A DNA stretch of 35,082 nucleotides from positions 541,503 through 576,584 of the forward strand of contig BFEA01000004.1 of assembly GCA_003427395.1 (NCBI GenBank), given 5' to 3'. The DNA is from Chara braunii. Lineage: Eukaryota > Streptophyta > Charophyceae > Charales > Characeae. A model generated the notes under the pieces. It was given only the letters and a program-made list of their open reading frames with translations, did no database searches and was not told the origin of the DNA. How positions within the stretch are numbered: position 1 is the stretch's first letter; each line of letters begins with the position of its first letter. Shown in pieces: positions 11,351 through 20,949 of this stretch. A program made the position numbers and the translations under genes.

Positions 11351-12071
11351 CGTCGATTTTTCTTCAAAAAATTCAACAACGAAACCCGTTCACCACAGAG
11401 GATAGACAGTCATCATCAGCCCAAGACGAAGATGAAGGCGAAGGCCAAGTGTTGGGAGCTGGGGAGCGCGGAGCGATCGCCGCGCTCCAACGCTACTAAC
11501 CAAAGCCCGCTGGGCTCACTCTGTTCAGATTGCATGAACATTGCTCATGCATGGAGGCAGAGCCCAGGTGCACAGCGCGCGGCGCGCGAAGCGCGGGAGA
11601 AAAAGGGCGGGGGCGGGATGAAGAGGGACAGCTTAGGAATGTTCGAGAGAAAGGTGAAAAAAGCGATGCTCGAAGGAGGGAATCTATTGGCTGCCTAGCA
11701 GAAAATATCTACAACTTCAGCGCTGTACGCGTGGCATAATCGTTCCTTGCTGAGGGACAAAATGCCCCGCCATACCACTCACGAAACGGAAAAAAAATGG
11801 CCTTGCATCACCTCGCCTGTTCGCAGCTCAAAGCATCATAGAGAGCCGCCCTGAGCCCATGGCCTTCGCACAATCGGCCTCACTTTTTTTAATTTTTGCC
11901 TTCTTGTCTGTGACGATGCACTTACCATCTTCGCATTTGGGAGGAAATTTTATTTTTTTATCAAGCGACCACTACGTTTCCCACACATTTTTCAGAGTCG
12001 CGGCGTGCAAGCAGTACCGGGATATCAATCCAGACAAAAGGGGTCGCATGCTCCCCTGAAAGGGGTGGCGT
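11351..12071. other. No gene recognised
   Basis: A 116-codon ATG frame at 11348-11698 (+) is rich in Lys, Arg, Ala and Gly and has no recognisable domain. It is divergent from the minus-strand gene and overlaps the GC-rich promoter side, which explains the scarcity of stops. Not called. Confidence 0.4.
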
Positions 12072-12074
12072 GCG

Positions 12075-12088
12075 ACGCCCATTTTGCC
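12075..12088. repeat. Left member of direct repeat flanking the U6 copy
   Basis: ACGCCCATTTTGCC is identical to 12184-12197, and the match is 16 of 18 over the wider 12072-12089 versus 12181-12198. The pair brackets the U6 body and looks like a target-site duplication. Confidence 0.75.
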
Positions 12089-12180
12089 ATTTCTCGATTT
12101 ATGCGTGTCATCCTTGCGCAGGGGCCATGCTAATCTTCTTTCTCTGTATCGTTCCAATTTTAACGGATGTCCCGAAGGAC
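12087..12180 (-). pseudogene. U6: U6 spliceosomal snRNA copy (probable retropseudogene)
   Basis: On the minus strand the sequence starts GTCCTTCGGGACATCCG, the U6 5' stem-loop, then AAAATTGGAACGATACAGAGA (the ACAGAGA box that pairs with 5' splice sites), AGATTAGCATGGCCCCTGCG (including the AGC triad), CAAGGATGACACGCA (internal stem-loop) and AAATCGAGAAATGG. This is U6 nearly end to end. Differences from the usual plant U6: the ACAGAGA box is followed by an extra AGAA, giving ACAGAGAAAGAAGATTAGC; the 5' loop lacks a C and a G; and the 3' end runs into GGCAAAATGGGCG with no T-run terminator. No TATA box or plant upstream element is evident at the expected distance. A 14-bp direct repeat flanks it. 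A processed, non-functional copy is the best reading; a divergent expressed variant is less likely. Confidence 0.88.
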
Positions 12181-12183
12181 GCC

Positions 12184-12197
12184 ACGCCCATTTTGCC
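12184..12197. repeat. Right member of direct repeat flanking the U6 copy
   Basis: Partner of 12075-12088. Immediately beyond it, CCTGGATGGATATCCACCG resembles CCTGGATGGAGATCCATGG near 14202, so the U6 copy may have landed in a member of a dispersed family. Confidence 0.75.
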
Positions 12198-12306
12198 TGG
12201 ATGGATATCCACCGAAACTATGCCCCGACGATACGTCCTGAGAATCGCTGCTGTATTGCACGCAGCAAGAGTACTTCCGAGCTGCGCCCAGCGGGTTGCT
12301 CCGGTC

Positions 12307-12367
12307 CAGTACCTTTCCCCGCTTAAAAATCAAAACCACCAGTACCTTTCCCCTCTTGAAAATCAAA
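12307..12367. repeat. Two-copy tandem repeat, ~32 bp unit
   Basis: CCAGTACCTTTCCCC(G/T)CTT-AAAATCAAA occurs twice in tandem, with one internal substitution and a 1-base indel. Confidence 0.8.
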
Positions 12368-12474
12368 TACGCTCCGGTATATTAGGAAGCGAAGCCTGGT
12401 AAATTTCATTGGCGGCCCGTCTTCCATTTTGGGTCCTTTTTTTGGCCCAGGACGGATATACGGGAAAGGTACTC

Positions 12475-12977
12475 CTGGGGCACGGTTCCACTAGCAACCG
12501 AGTAAGGTATATTGTTGGGGACACCTGTGGGATGTCTAGAAAGCCCCTCCAGTACTTCATTTCTTTCTCAAAATATAAGGACTTCACGCTAGAACATGGG
12601 AACCGTCACAGGAGGCAGTCCCGTCGGGCACACTAAGGGACTCCACTCCATCTCTGTGGTACGTGAGACTCGGACTGCAATCGTCACGTAGCACTTGTCA
12701 TGGGTGCACCCTCAGGCAATAAAGAAAGATGGAAGAAGTGAATCTGGCTACGTTCTGCAAGGGATACATTCATCCACTGTCCATTCTACGGTTCAAGAAG
12801 ATGGCACAGCCTTTTGCAGCACTTCCAAAGGTTGGGCTGGTCCCCACCTTGGGACTTGAGAAGTCACCACTTTAATTTACTTTTTTCTTCGTTTTTTTGG
12901 AGTTTTCTTCGTTTTTCTGGAGTGTCGCAGGCGTCGCACTAGGCCATGACTCGTGTGCTAGTGGAACCGTGCCCCTG
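12475..12977. mobile_element. 0.5-kb element with ~31-bp terminal inverted repeats
   Basis: GGGGCACGGTTCCACTAGCA at 12477-12496 recurs exactly in inverse orientation ending at 12975, and the similarity extends through CGAGT to about 31 bp. Ends reading C(A/T)GGGGC are typical of hAT-type non-autonomous elements, but no 8-bp target-site duplication is apparent. The interior has no coding frame of note; it contains a duplicated TTTTCTTCGTTTTT(T/C)(T/-)GGAG segment at 12888-12922. A MITE-like element is inferred. Confidence 0.6.
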
Positions 12978-13072
12978 GAAATACAGGCTTTGTGGAAATA
13001 CAGGCTTCGCCTTATATCGGCCGTGGGCTGAAAAAAATGCCCAAAATGGAAAACAGTTGAAATACAGGCTTG
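12977..13072. repeat. Three scattered GAAATACAGGCTT copies
   Basis: GAAATACAGGCTT occurs at about 12978, 12996 and 13060. The last runs into the SINE-like segment that follows. Confidence 0.7.
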
Positions 13073-13160
13073 AGTTCAAAACTCCCCTCGATACAAATGA
13101 GTAAAATACTACAATTCTGAATTACCTACAGCGGCTCAGTTTGATGATGATCTCTGATTA
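13073..13160 (+). repeat. SINE-like family A, partial copy 1
   Basis: A B-box-like GAGTTCAAAACTC is followed by a tail, GAGTAAAATACT...CTGAATTACCT...GGCTCAGTTTGATGATG, that matches the tails of the copies near 23.6, 24.9 and 26.0 kb. The tRNA-like 5' half is not recognisable here. Confidence 0.55.
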
Positions 13161-13349
13161 AACCACCAGTACTCAGCCCAGCTATGAAGTCCGAGCCTCG
13201 GCCGACCCGTATGCCGAGCCGGGCCGAGGCTCGAACTCCCGGTTCTGCACTTCCCAGGCCTCGTGCGAAAAGAAAACGGGAACAAAAACAGGAAAAAAAA
13301 ATAGAAAAAGCAAAAACGAAAAAAAAAAATGCTTTTGTTTCTGTTGGCG

Positions 13350-13530
13350 TGCATGCGCGCGCGAGAGAGAGAGACGACACGCCCCCCTCTCTCTCTCTCT
13401 CGCGCGCGCGTGCACACACACACAGCATGCACAACTCTCGACATGGACAAAAGACCAAAATCATGGTCGTGTATGTTTCCATGTTCTAGCAGAAGATTCA
13501 CTCTCGTTTTGATGACATTAGTGGAGCTCT

Positions 13531-13595
<65 letters not shown>

Positions 13596-13800
13596 CGTGC
13601 GCGTGCGCGCGCTCTCTCTCGCGCACGCACGGTGTGCACAACTCTCGGCATGCACAAAAGACTCAAATCATGACCGTGTATGTTTCCATAGCGGAAGATT
13701 CACTCTCGTTTTGATAAGAGTAGTGAAGATTTGCCCTCTCTCTCCCTCTCTCCCACTCCGTCTCTCTCTCTCTCTCGTGCGCGCGCACATGTTTACGAAA
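13350..13800. repeat. Composite tandem repeat: (CT)n + CG-alternating block + conserved ~100-bp block
   Basis: The same order recurs: a CT run, an alternating CGCGCG/TGCG block, then ACAACTCTCG-CATG-ACAAAAGAC...TCATG...GTGTATGTTTCCAT...GAAGATTCACTCTCGTTTTGAT. Conserved blocks lie at 13426-13530 and 13634-13735, each followed by a new CT run (13532-13592, then about 13734-13778). A third CG block ends near 13789. The CG-alternating parts have Z-DNA potential. The conserved block also occurs at about 25552-25637 (minus) and 27806-27882 (plus). Confidence 0.8.
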
Positions 13801-13990
13801 CCAGATCTGTTTTCTTTCATTGTTTCTTTATTTTTTATTGTTTTTTTTTTCTTTTCCTTATAGCTCAAGATTCAAAGTGTTATCCTGCAGAAGGTGGCGC
13901 CCAGCCTTGTCGCAATGATCGGGCCTTCCCTTGGCCAACCTCCTAAGGCCTCCGCGCGTTAATGGGGACGGCCCAAGGCCCATGTATGGG
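13801..13990. other. No gene recognised; T-rich tract
   Basis: TTTCTTTATTTTTTATTG-type sequence at about 13814-13860, followed by a GGCC-rich stretch. The CAATGATCGGGCCTTCCC area shows no coding signal. Confidence 0.4.
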
Positions 13991-14760
13991 CCAAGTATTG
14001 GTGGTTTAAGGTCGACGGCCTGTCAAAAAAAGGGGGGGGGGGGACATTAAAGTGGAAACCTCACCGCTCTATTTTTCGTCATGGCTTGTGTATGGGTGAA
14101 GTATTGGTGGGTTAGTGACTTTTCTCAATCTAAAGATAACAACTGCATATTTACACACAAGATCATGGCAAAATGTGAGTAGCTCTTGCGAGGCCCGTCT
14201 TACCTGGATGGAGATCCATGGAAACATGTCGCATACGACGGAAGAGGGTTTAGGCCCAGATTTACGGATCCATAACTATATTGGAAGGCTCCCCTGAATT
14301 TCCAAGCAACACAATGTAAGGTATCCCCGAGAAGTGAGTGGGCCGTATTGATAGGAGCGAAATGTGCACGAATTGTCGTGTTCGTGGGTGTTGAGTGTAG
14401 TATGCGTCGAGTTGGACACTGCAGCCCTACAGGGGTGGGGCGGATATCAAGACTGGTATGGTTTCACTTTTGAACATCGTGTCCTAGATATAGTGGTTAA
14501 ACCACCAGTATTTCCTAAAGTTGTGCCCGTTAACAAGCCACACTTTTAGGAGACGTGCGGGCCACTACAGGGTTACCCAAATTCATCCGACTAAAGACGT
14601 TTGTACTCTATTTTTTTCCGTGGCCAATAGTTGAGTCATGTACTGGTGGTTTAAAGAGACTTGGCTCTTGATTCCGAGGTTGCCGTTTCAAATCCGTGCT
14701 TGCACGGAGGAAGGCTTAAGCCCAGATGTACGGATTCATAACTACTGCTTTGTGCGGACG
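13978..14760. repeat. Dispersed family B: diverged copies with TA(C/T)TGGTGG core
   Basis: GTA(T/C)TGGTGG(T/G)TTA occurs near 13993, 14101 and 14641, and inverted (TTAAACCACCAGTA) near 13158 and 14497. A longer match joins CTCTATTTTT (14070) to CTCTATTTTTTTCCGTGGCC (14608), and GGCCCAGATTTACGGATCCA (near 14252) to GCCCAGATGTACGGATTCAT (near 14722). The later copy has a B-box-like GTTTCAAATCC near 14690, so a tRNA-derived origin is possible. Confidence 0.6.
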
Positions 14761-15225
14761 AATATCCAACAAAAGAGGCCCCGTGCAAACAGCCTAATCA
14801 AGTGTTGAAACTTACTGGCGATTTAGTTTCCCTTCCGGCAAAACCTTTGCGTGATGAGGCTTGATCACCTCGCAACTCTCGGTATAATTTTGCAACATTA
14901 ATTAGCAGAACAGTCACTGACCGCTTCTAACCCTATCTCGTCCGACAATTTCCGGCATTTGCATTCATCCAAAAAGAAAGGGGGCGGGGGGGGGGGAATG
15001 GGGGGGATAACTCTCTTCTTCAAAGCTCTATTTGCCTGCTACTGAAGGTCAGGCAGTTAGCCCCCAATGTTTCCGTACTCGACCTTTGACATCATGATGC
15101 AGACTCATCGGACCTCCCAAATCCTGAATTTTCGAGAGTGTGACGCCACACCACACCCAAAATAGACTCATGAAAATATAAAATGTTGGGAGCTGAGAGA
15201 AGCCCGAATTCGACAGTGCTCTCGG
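14761..15225. other. No gene recognised; G-rich run at 14979-15009
   Basis: No coding frame is convincing. GGGGGCGGGGGGGGGGGGAA followed by a second G7 run could form a G-quadruplex on the plus strand. Confidence 0.5.
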
Positions 15226-15289
15226 ATTCGGTGCGAGACTTGGCTGCAACTCCCAAAATTCGATGCAAGACCCAACTGCAACTCTCAAA
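15226..15289. repeat. Two-copy tandem repeat, 32-bp unit
   Basis: TTCG(G/A)TGC(G/A)AGAC and CTGCAACTC(C/T)CAAA recur at 32-bp spacing in two adjacent diverged copies. Confidence 0.7.
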
Positions 15290-15503
15290 CTTCTTTTCTC
15301 CTTTAAGATATCATCAATGGTATGACCAGCCACAAGGAACAAGTTTGTATTACCTATTCCAACTGGTCGATTAGATTGGTTCCAACCCGTTATAGGTCTG
15401 TTAAAGTACCATTCAACTACTATTGATTAGAGTATGATGGTTGGTACGGTGATAGAGAGAGAGGCAGCTAAACTTTTGTGTCTCAAATAAAAATTTGTTT
15501 AAT

Positions 15504-16257
15504 TGTAACAACGCAACTCAAATCATGCAATAGTCATGGTCATTTCAGTTTAAGGGTCGAAATAGGGGTCAACGAACAAACCCAAGTCATGAAAGTTGCC
15601 TAAACAAAGGTCTGCTATTGTGGGTACCAAAAGCAAGGCCTAAGACTGGGCTCCAGAAACCCAATGTACGACAATTGACCGTAGAAAGTCAAAGGTCAAC
15701 AACGACTCGGAAATTCAGACTCACGAATCAAAGTCAATATGGATCCTGCCCAGGCCACAGATCACACATACACACTTGGTTGTTTGCAGGTATCTGTTGA
15801 GAATCAAGTCCAAGTGGGAATCTAGGTCATCGTATCTGAGAGACCAAAGGTTGGTCAGTTAGAAGCTAACCGGCATTCAGTCTTGCACTTGCTACTTAAC
15901 ATTGGTTTGACGTTGGTTTGACGTTGGCTTGCTGTTGGCTCTACGCCGTCTGGACGCTAGCACTATGTTGGCTCGTCGTTGGCATGATACTGGACGATGA
16001 AGCGAGACTGCTACCGTGACTGCTTGGTGTTGGCGCCTTCCTCTCCTTACAACACCGACTGGATTGCTGACTATGCTGAGCTGACGGGTACTTTCTCTAC
16101 CATCCTCTACGTCTAATCCCCCTCCCATTTTATTTTCCTCTTGTCACGAGATACTAATTTTTTTGATTACATGTACGATTTCAAAGACTTTGAAACTACG
16201 TTGAGACATTCTCTACTTTGTCATTGTTGAGTTTTCCACCTAATTGGGTTTATTGCA
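15504..16257 (+). repeat. 5' LTR (754 bp)
   Basis: Begins TGTAACAACG and ends TTTATTGCA. Matches the 3' LTR across CTCAAATCATGCAATAG, TCTTGGTTGTTT-type and GACATTCTCTACTT blocks. It lacks about 270 bp present in the 3' LTR, the break being after ACTATG near 16076. An internal array of GACGTTGG(C/T)TTG units lies at about 15905-15985. Confidence 0.9.
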
Positions 16258-16260
16258 ATT

Positions 16261-16272
16261 TGGTATCCGAGT
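16261..16272 (+). other. Primer binding site (initiator Met tRNA type)
   Basis: TGGTATCCGAGT, three bases after the 5' LTR, resembles the plant initiator-Met primer site TGGTATCAGAGC with mismatches. Confidence 0.8.
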
Positions 16273-16399
16273 GATATCCTTCAGCTGACACCATCTGCTG
16301 ACGAGCGGGGTATCGCGCATTGGTAAAGTAAACGCGCGATTACACGCTTCGCGCGCCTTGATATATCAAGTTGTTGAAAGTGCGCGCGTTTTCCATTGC

Positions 16400-16499
16400 G
16401 CATCTGACGTTTTCGCGTAGCCCACATATATCTAATGATGATGACGTGGACCTGATATGCGTTGGCGAAATGTCGTTGATGTGGCGTTGGGCAACCGAC

Positions 16500-16555
<56 letters not shown>

Positions 16556-16836
16556 GAGAGACTTACATGGCATCGGAAAATCGTCGCTTACGTGACATGA
16601 TGATCAGGTGTTGACGTGGCGCCTAAGAAGAAGCAGCAGGTTTAAGGGTCTGACGTGGCACCTAAGAAGAAAGCAGCAGGTTAAAGGGTCTGACGTCGCA
16701 CTTACCAATGTTGCAACTAACCTGCTGACGTGGCATCTCCGACGAAGGAACAACACACGAGGTTGACGCGGCATCTCAAAGCTGACGTTTAAGTGATCAC
16801 ATACGGATTGGCAATCTCTTGCTTCTTACGTGGCTA
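16400..16836 (+). promoter_or_regulatory. Array of TGACGTGG/ACGT-core motifs in the retroelement leader
   Basis: TGACGTGG occurs at 16442, 16612, 16651 and 16726, with variants TGACGTCGC (16691), TGACGCGGC (16764), TGACGT (16405, 16783) and TACGTG(G/A)C (16589, 16827). Two of the sites lie in a tandem duplication (16612-16650 and 16651-16690, sharing CCTAAGAAGAA and GCAGCAGGTT). In plants TGACGTGG is a target of bZIP factors; whether the array acts as an enhancer is not shown. A GA microsatellite interrupts it. Confidence 0.55.
16505..16560. repeat. (GA)n microsatellite with one CAG interruption
   Basis: About 27 GA units inside the retroelement leader, broken by one CAG. Confidence 0.95.
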
Positions 16837-16839
16837 CGA

Positions 16840-17400
16840 AGTATCTGTATTCACGACGACCTATTGGCCACAGATGTTGACCAGACACCTCTTTTGATGA
16901 TGTGCCACTTCGGCTTGACAGGTGTGCGCCACAAGGCAAATCTGATGTGCGCCGCCATCTGCAGAAGATTGGTGGGAACTGTTACTTGCGTTTGTGTGCC
17001 TAACGGGCGGTACAACACTAGATTATGATGTAGTGCTGCGTGTCAAAACTTGCAGTCATACAAACATCTATATGAGAACATGGAGAAGGAGATCAACTGA
17101 CTCGTTGTTGATTATTGTGTGCTTATCTGTTGATGATGCTTGCCTGTCAAGGATTGTCCCATAAATGTTTGCAAACTCACCATTGTGCAATTGTCTTAAT
17201 CACACTGGTCGTGGCTAAGGAACTTGTGCACAAACTTTAGGAAAACATCATTGAAAAAATAAACATAAAAAATAAAAAACATTATTAAAAAACATCATTA
17301 GAAAACATCATTAGACAAATAAACATAAAAATTAAAAGATAATGTTTAGATTGAAATTTGATTGAAGTGTGGTTGTGAAATTTATAACTATCGCTTGAAG
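16840..17400. other. Retroelement leader, no protein recognised
   Basis: AT-rich sequence with an AAAACATCATTAGA-type motif repeated near 17241, 17289 and 17304. No coding match is seen. Confidence 0.4.
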
Positions 17401-17576
17401 TTTATTGTATTGCAGACACATTGAGAAAAATTATTTACCTCTGGAACTGTTTGTGTACATCCATCTTGACAAGATTCATTTCTTTGTTTTTCTTTCTAAT
17501 CTTGATGACCTTATTCGCAGAAGAAGAAGGTGGGGTGATAAGAACCCATGGCCAAGTGGAAGAAAGATAACAACAA

Positions 17577-19500
17577 ATGCTAAAACGTCTTTACCAGTTG
17601 TACGACGTTGGGCCAGATGCGGAGCAACTTGTTAACAACCAGTTCGATCTGCATGCTATAGAAAACAAATTTTCAAGTGTTGAAATTGTCGTTCAGATGC
17701 CGGAACCCAGCAGGAAAGTGCAACAGATAAATGACCGGGGACGAATGACCCTCAATTAATTTGTCGCTGAGCAGTTTACGAATATAGGTAATACAAAGGG
17801 CAAATTAGAAGAGAAAGGAGAAGCAAGTGATAGTAGAAAATAACCCAAATTAATTGGAGAAATAATGAATGACCCAATCAAATAGTTGCAAGTTGCGTTA
17901 CTCGGAGAGATGAGAAAGAAAGAAGAATACATGAGGCAACGGGGATTACACAAGAAACAGGCAAGAAAGGTAGAAGAGATAAAGCAAAAATTTCACGTCT
18001 TAAATTTAGAAAAACGTAATGGTCTACCTACCACACCTAGAGATTAAAATCTGCGTAGCACCGTGTTCGCGTTCGGAGGCGAACGCGAACATGTTCGTCC
18101 GAACGCGAACAAGCGCCCAAAACCGTCCGAACGCGAACATAAAAAATATATTAAAAAAAAATTCATAAAAATTTAAAAAATATAAGTATTATGTAAAATA
18201 TTCATACAAGTAATTTTTCCCTTGGAGTCCTGTTCAAATTCATAGCCAATCATGAGTTAAAAATCAAAACTTGAAAAAATATTAATATTATCATTCTTAT
18301 TTAAAAAAAAAAAATCATGTTCGCCCGAACATGTTCGCGAGTTGTTCGCTTGAACGCAGAAACACGTTTGCGCGAACGTGAAGGGGCGCGAACATATTCG
18401 CCGTGCTAAGCATTTTAAAATTGACAACGTCACTACAAAATTGCAGACGATGACGAGACTTGTAAAAAAAATAACAAAGGTTAATCATGAAGAGGTAGCC
18501 GAGGGAAAATTAAAAAAGAAAGAGCCTCAGGAGAAACCAATAAAGGACACAAAAAAATCCCATCACCCGAAAAAACCCGAACCCACCAAGAAAGATACCC
18601 CAAAGAAAGACGAAAGCGAAAAATAAAGAAGGACAGAAAATGTGAAAATAAAACTTTCATTTACTTACAACGGAAAAAAGTGAGCATTTGTTGTTATGGA
18701 TTGCTGAAATACAAGTTTACTGTGGGGCCATATAGGTGGCGGAAAACAGCCAAGCAACATTTTCCACGTTTTGCTCAGGAGAAACCGTCAAAGAATGAGT
18801 GTCATAAAAAACCAACGCCGATGGCTTCTATAACATTGTTAACTAGTAAGCTCAAACCATGACAATGCAAGAATTTCCTTAGAAGATAAAAGAGACTCGT
18901 ATCGAATGTATGTCCCGTGACATGGATCGTTTGTTGCAAATATCTTGGTTGAACTTGCAGGATAACCAGGTCCTCTATATTTACTCATGCAGAGTCAAAC
19001 TCTAGTAAGTACAACTACCGACAATTCAAGGATCTCGCCCTTCAACGAGAATAAATGATTGCGCAGATCAAGGGAACCTGCTCTAATATTGTGAGAGGTG
19101 AACCGACAGGTGGGTACAAAAATGAGAAAATAATTACGTAATGGCAAAAACGACAGGACCACATTCTCCTCGTCAAAGTTGAGAAATGGTTCCTCGAAGA
19201 GGCAAAGAGTGAAGTAAGTGGTGACGGTGAATTTGGGAAGGGTGACATCACGCCATGGTGGTCAACAAGTGTGGCACAAACAGAAACGGTGGATTCAAAA
19301 AAAGGAGTTCACGCTCCTTCCCCGAACATCTGACATTGCTTCTAGCTGACCCTGATAGAAAATGGGCCTTACCCAGATAGAATGGCGGGAATGTATGGAT
19401 AATAGTGAATGTCTTAAATGTGGCACTGCGGAATACATCATTGCATGGTATCCCCTCATCCGTAATCCGAAAGGGAGCAACCAATACGAGTAGCATCTGC
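17577..19500 (+). pseudogene. gag: Decayed gag region with ruined CCHC zinc knuckle
   Basis: Broken frames run through this stretch. The 5' part (17577-18050) gives a charged, Gln/Lys/Glu-rich sequence with in-frame stops near 17757, 17837 and 17885, coiled-coil-like toward its end. The inserted GTTCG-rich element (18056-18408) interrupts it, after which a Lys/Pro/Glu-rich segment (to 18624) and a FTYNGKK-containing capsid-like segment (about 18657-18680) continue. At 19410-19451 the frame reads C-LK-C-GTAE-Y-IIAW-Y, which has the spacing CX2CX4HX4C of a nucleocapsid zinc knuckle with His and the last Cys both changed to Tyr by single transitions. Identification as gag rests on position before protease and this knuckle; the rest is inference. 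Confidence 0.6.
18056..18408. mobile_element. 353-bp GTTCG-rich inverted-repeat element nested in gag
   Basis: Ends TAGCACCGTGTTCGCG and, inverted, TAGCACGGCGAA...GTTCGCG. Both ends carry clusters of GTTCG/CGAAC palindromes (for example GTTCGTCCGAAC and GTTCGCCCGAAC). The 170-bp centre is AT-rich. A TA target duplication is possible. It has no coding capacity, so it is a MITE-like or foldback element that entered after the retroelement. Confidence 0.7.
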
Positions 19501-19689
19501 TCTACTAAGTTGGAGAGAGTTCAAAGAAACGTAAAGAGCTTAGAACCCCTTTGTAAGTCACAAAATAACTCTTTTTCGGCCTATCACCCAAAACACCCTG
19601 AGAAAGTTTTGTATTTTGTCTCTCTGGGTCATTCCCTTGATGAACTTGATTGCAAATTCATTATTTTGTGAAGTTTATGGTTAAGAAAA

Positions 19690-20080
19690 CAAAGTTTAAG
19701 GGTGAATTAAAGATTGACATAGCGATTGCGCGCACTCGAGTAGGTGTCTTGTTAAATCCCGCGTGTGCACGGTTCTATACATAAGAAAAGACAATTCGCA
19801 AGTTACATATAAGAATGAAAGTTCATGACCTTCCAAGACCTATCATGTTTACGCTTGCGGACGAGAGCACGGTAACTGTCTGTCAGTTTGTGGATCGTGT
19901 GAAATATAATTTTCGCACTAAGGGGAAAAAATATTGCATGAAATCACCTTCCTTGTAGAGAAAAATCTACCATTTGACATGATTTTGGGTTATCACTATG
20001 AGGAAGCCGACCTGAAAGTTATATGCAGAGATAAAAATATTAAATTAAATGCTAAAAAATTCAAAATGAAATCAGTTAAT
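19690..20080 (+). pseudogene. pro: Retropepsin (aspartic protease) remnant
   Basis: Reading with frameshifts, the region gives VLLNPACARF (where active proteases have a DSGA-type catalytic motif), then KVHDLPRPIMFTLADESTV and LPFDMILGYHYEE, matching the order of gypsy retropepsins, including the ILG motif near the end. The catalytic Asp is lost (the DSGA position reads NPAC). Stops follow ARFYT and interrupt near 19957. Confidence 0.7.
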
Positions 20081-20229
20081 TGTTTCACAAGTCCGGTTCT
20101 GACTCATCACTGTATTTCTATTGTATGAGTCTATCAACTTTTCGAAGTACGATCACAATAAAGAAGTTGGCAAAAAATGTGATTATAATACTTGTCAAAT
20201 GAGTAAAGGAATGTTTTTCGTCTTATCCA

Positions 20230-20880
20230 TCTTCTATTAACAAACTATGCGATGAATGTAAGGAGTTGCAGTTTGAACCAATGAGAGTAATTGACCGTAC
20301 TATAAAACACACCATTGAAATCATTCCCAAAAGTAAGATTCTCAAAGGAACAATCTATCGAATGCCCCCGATAAAATTAGAAGAACTGAAAAAACAATTG
20401 CAAAAATTAACAGATAAAGGACGACTTCGACCAATTTCCTCTCCCTACGATGCAACTGTGTTATTCGTACATGAAAAGGAAGGATAACTTAGACTATGTA
20501 TATATTACCGAGGACTAAATTTCGTAACTATCAGGATTGCGAACCTCTTCCTTGTATTGATGATCTTTTCGATCAGCTGCACGGTTAAAACATTTTAACA
20601 AGACTGATATGAAGTCAGCATACCATCAGATCGAGGTAGCACTCGTAGATTAATACAAGACGGCGTTCAAGACAAGGTATAGGCACTATCTGTTTGTTGT
20701 GATTCGATTTGGCTTGAATATCACCCCAGCAACCTTTCAGAGATCTATTAATGCATTGTTTAAAAAGTGGTTAGATCAATTCGTAATGCTAGACATCCTC
20801 GTCTATAGCAAAACGTTGAAAACCCATGAGAAACTTTTACGAATGGTTCTAGAGAGGCTAAGAGAAGTTACTTACTAATT
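20230..20880 (+). pseudogene. pol: Reverse transcriptase remnant
   Basis: A frame at 20266-20487 gives HTIEIIPKSKILKGTIYRM, then LKKQLQKLTDKG and SSPYDATVLFVHEKEG, characteristic of Ty3/gypsy reverse transcriptase fingers. After a stop and frameshifts come YYRGLN, TDMKSAYHQIEV, TPATFQR, and at about 20782-20812 QFVMLDILVYSK. The catalytic Y-x-DD box is damaged: several codons are missing, leaving a single Asp. Stops occur near 20486, 20651 and 20876. The enzyme cannot be functional. Confidence 0.88.
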
Positions 20881-20949
20881 AAATCAAAAGTTCGAAGTTT
20901 GTTAAATCTAAGGTACTTTATTTTAAACACAGTGTGAATGAACATGACT

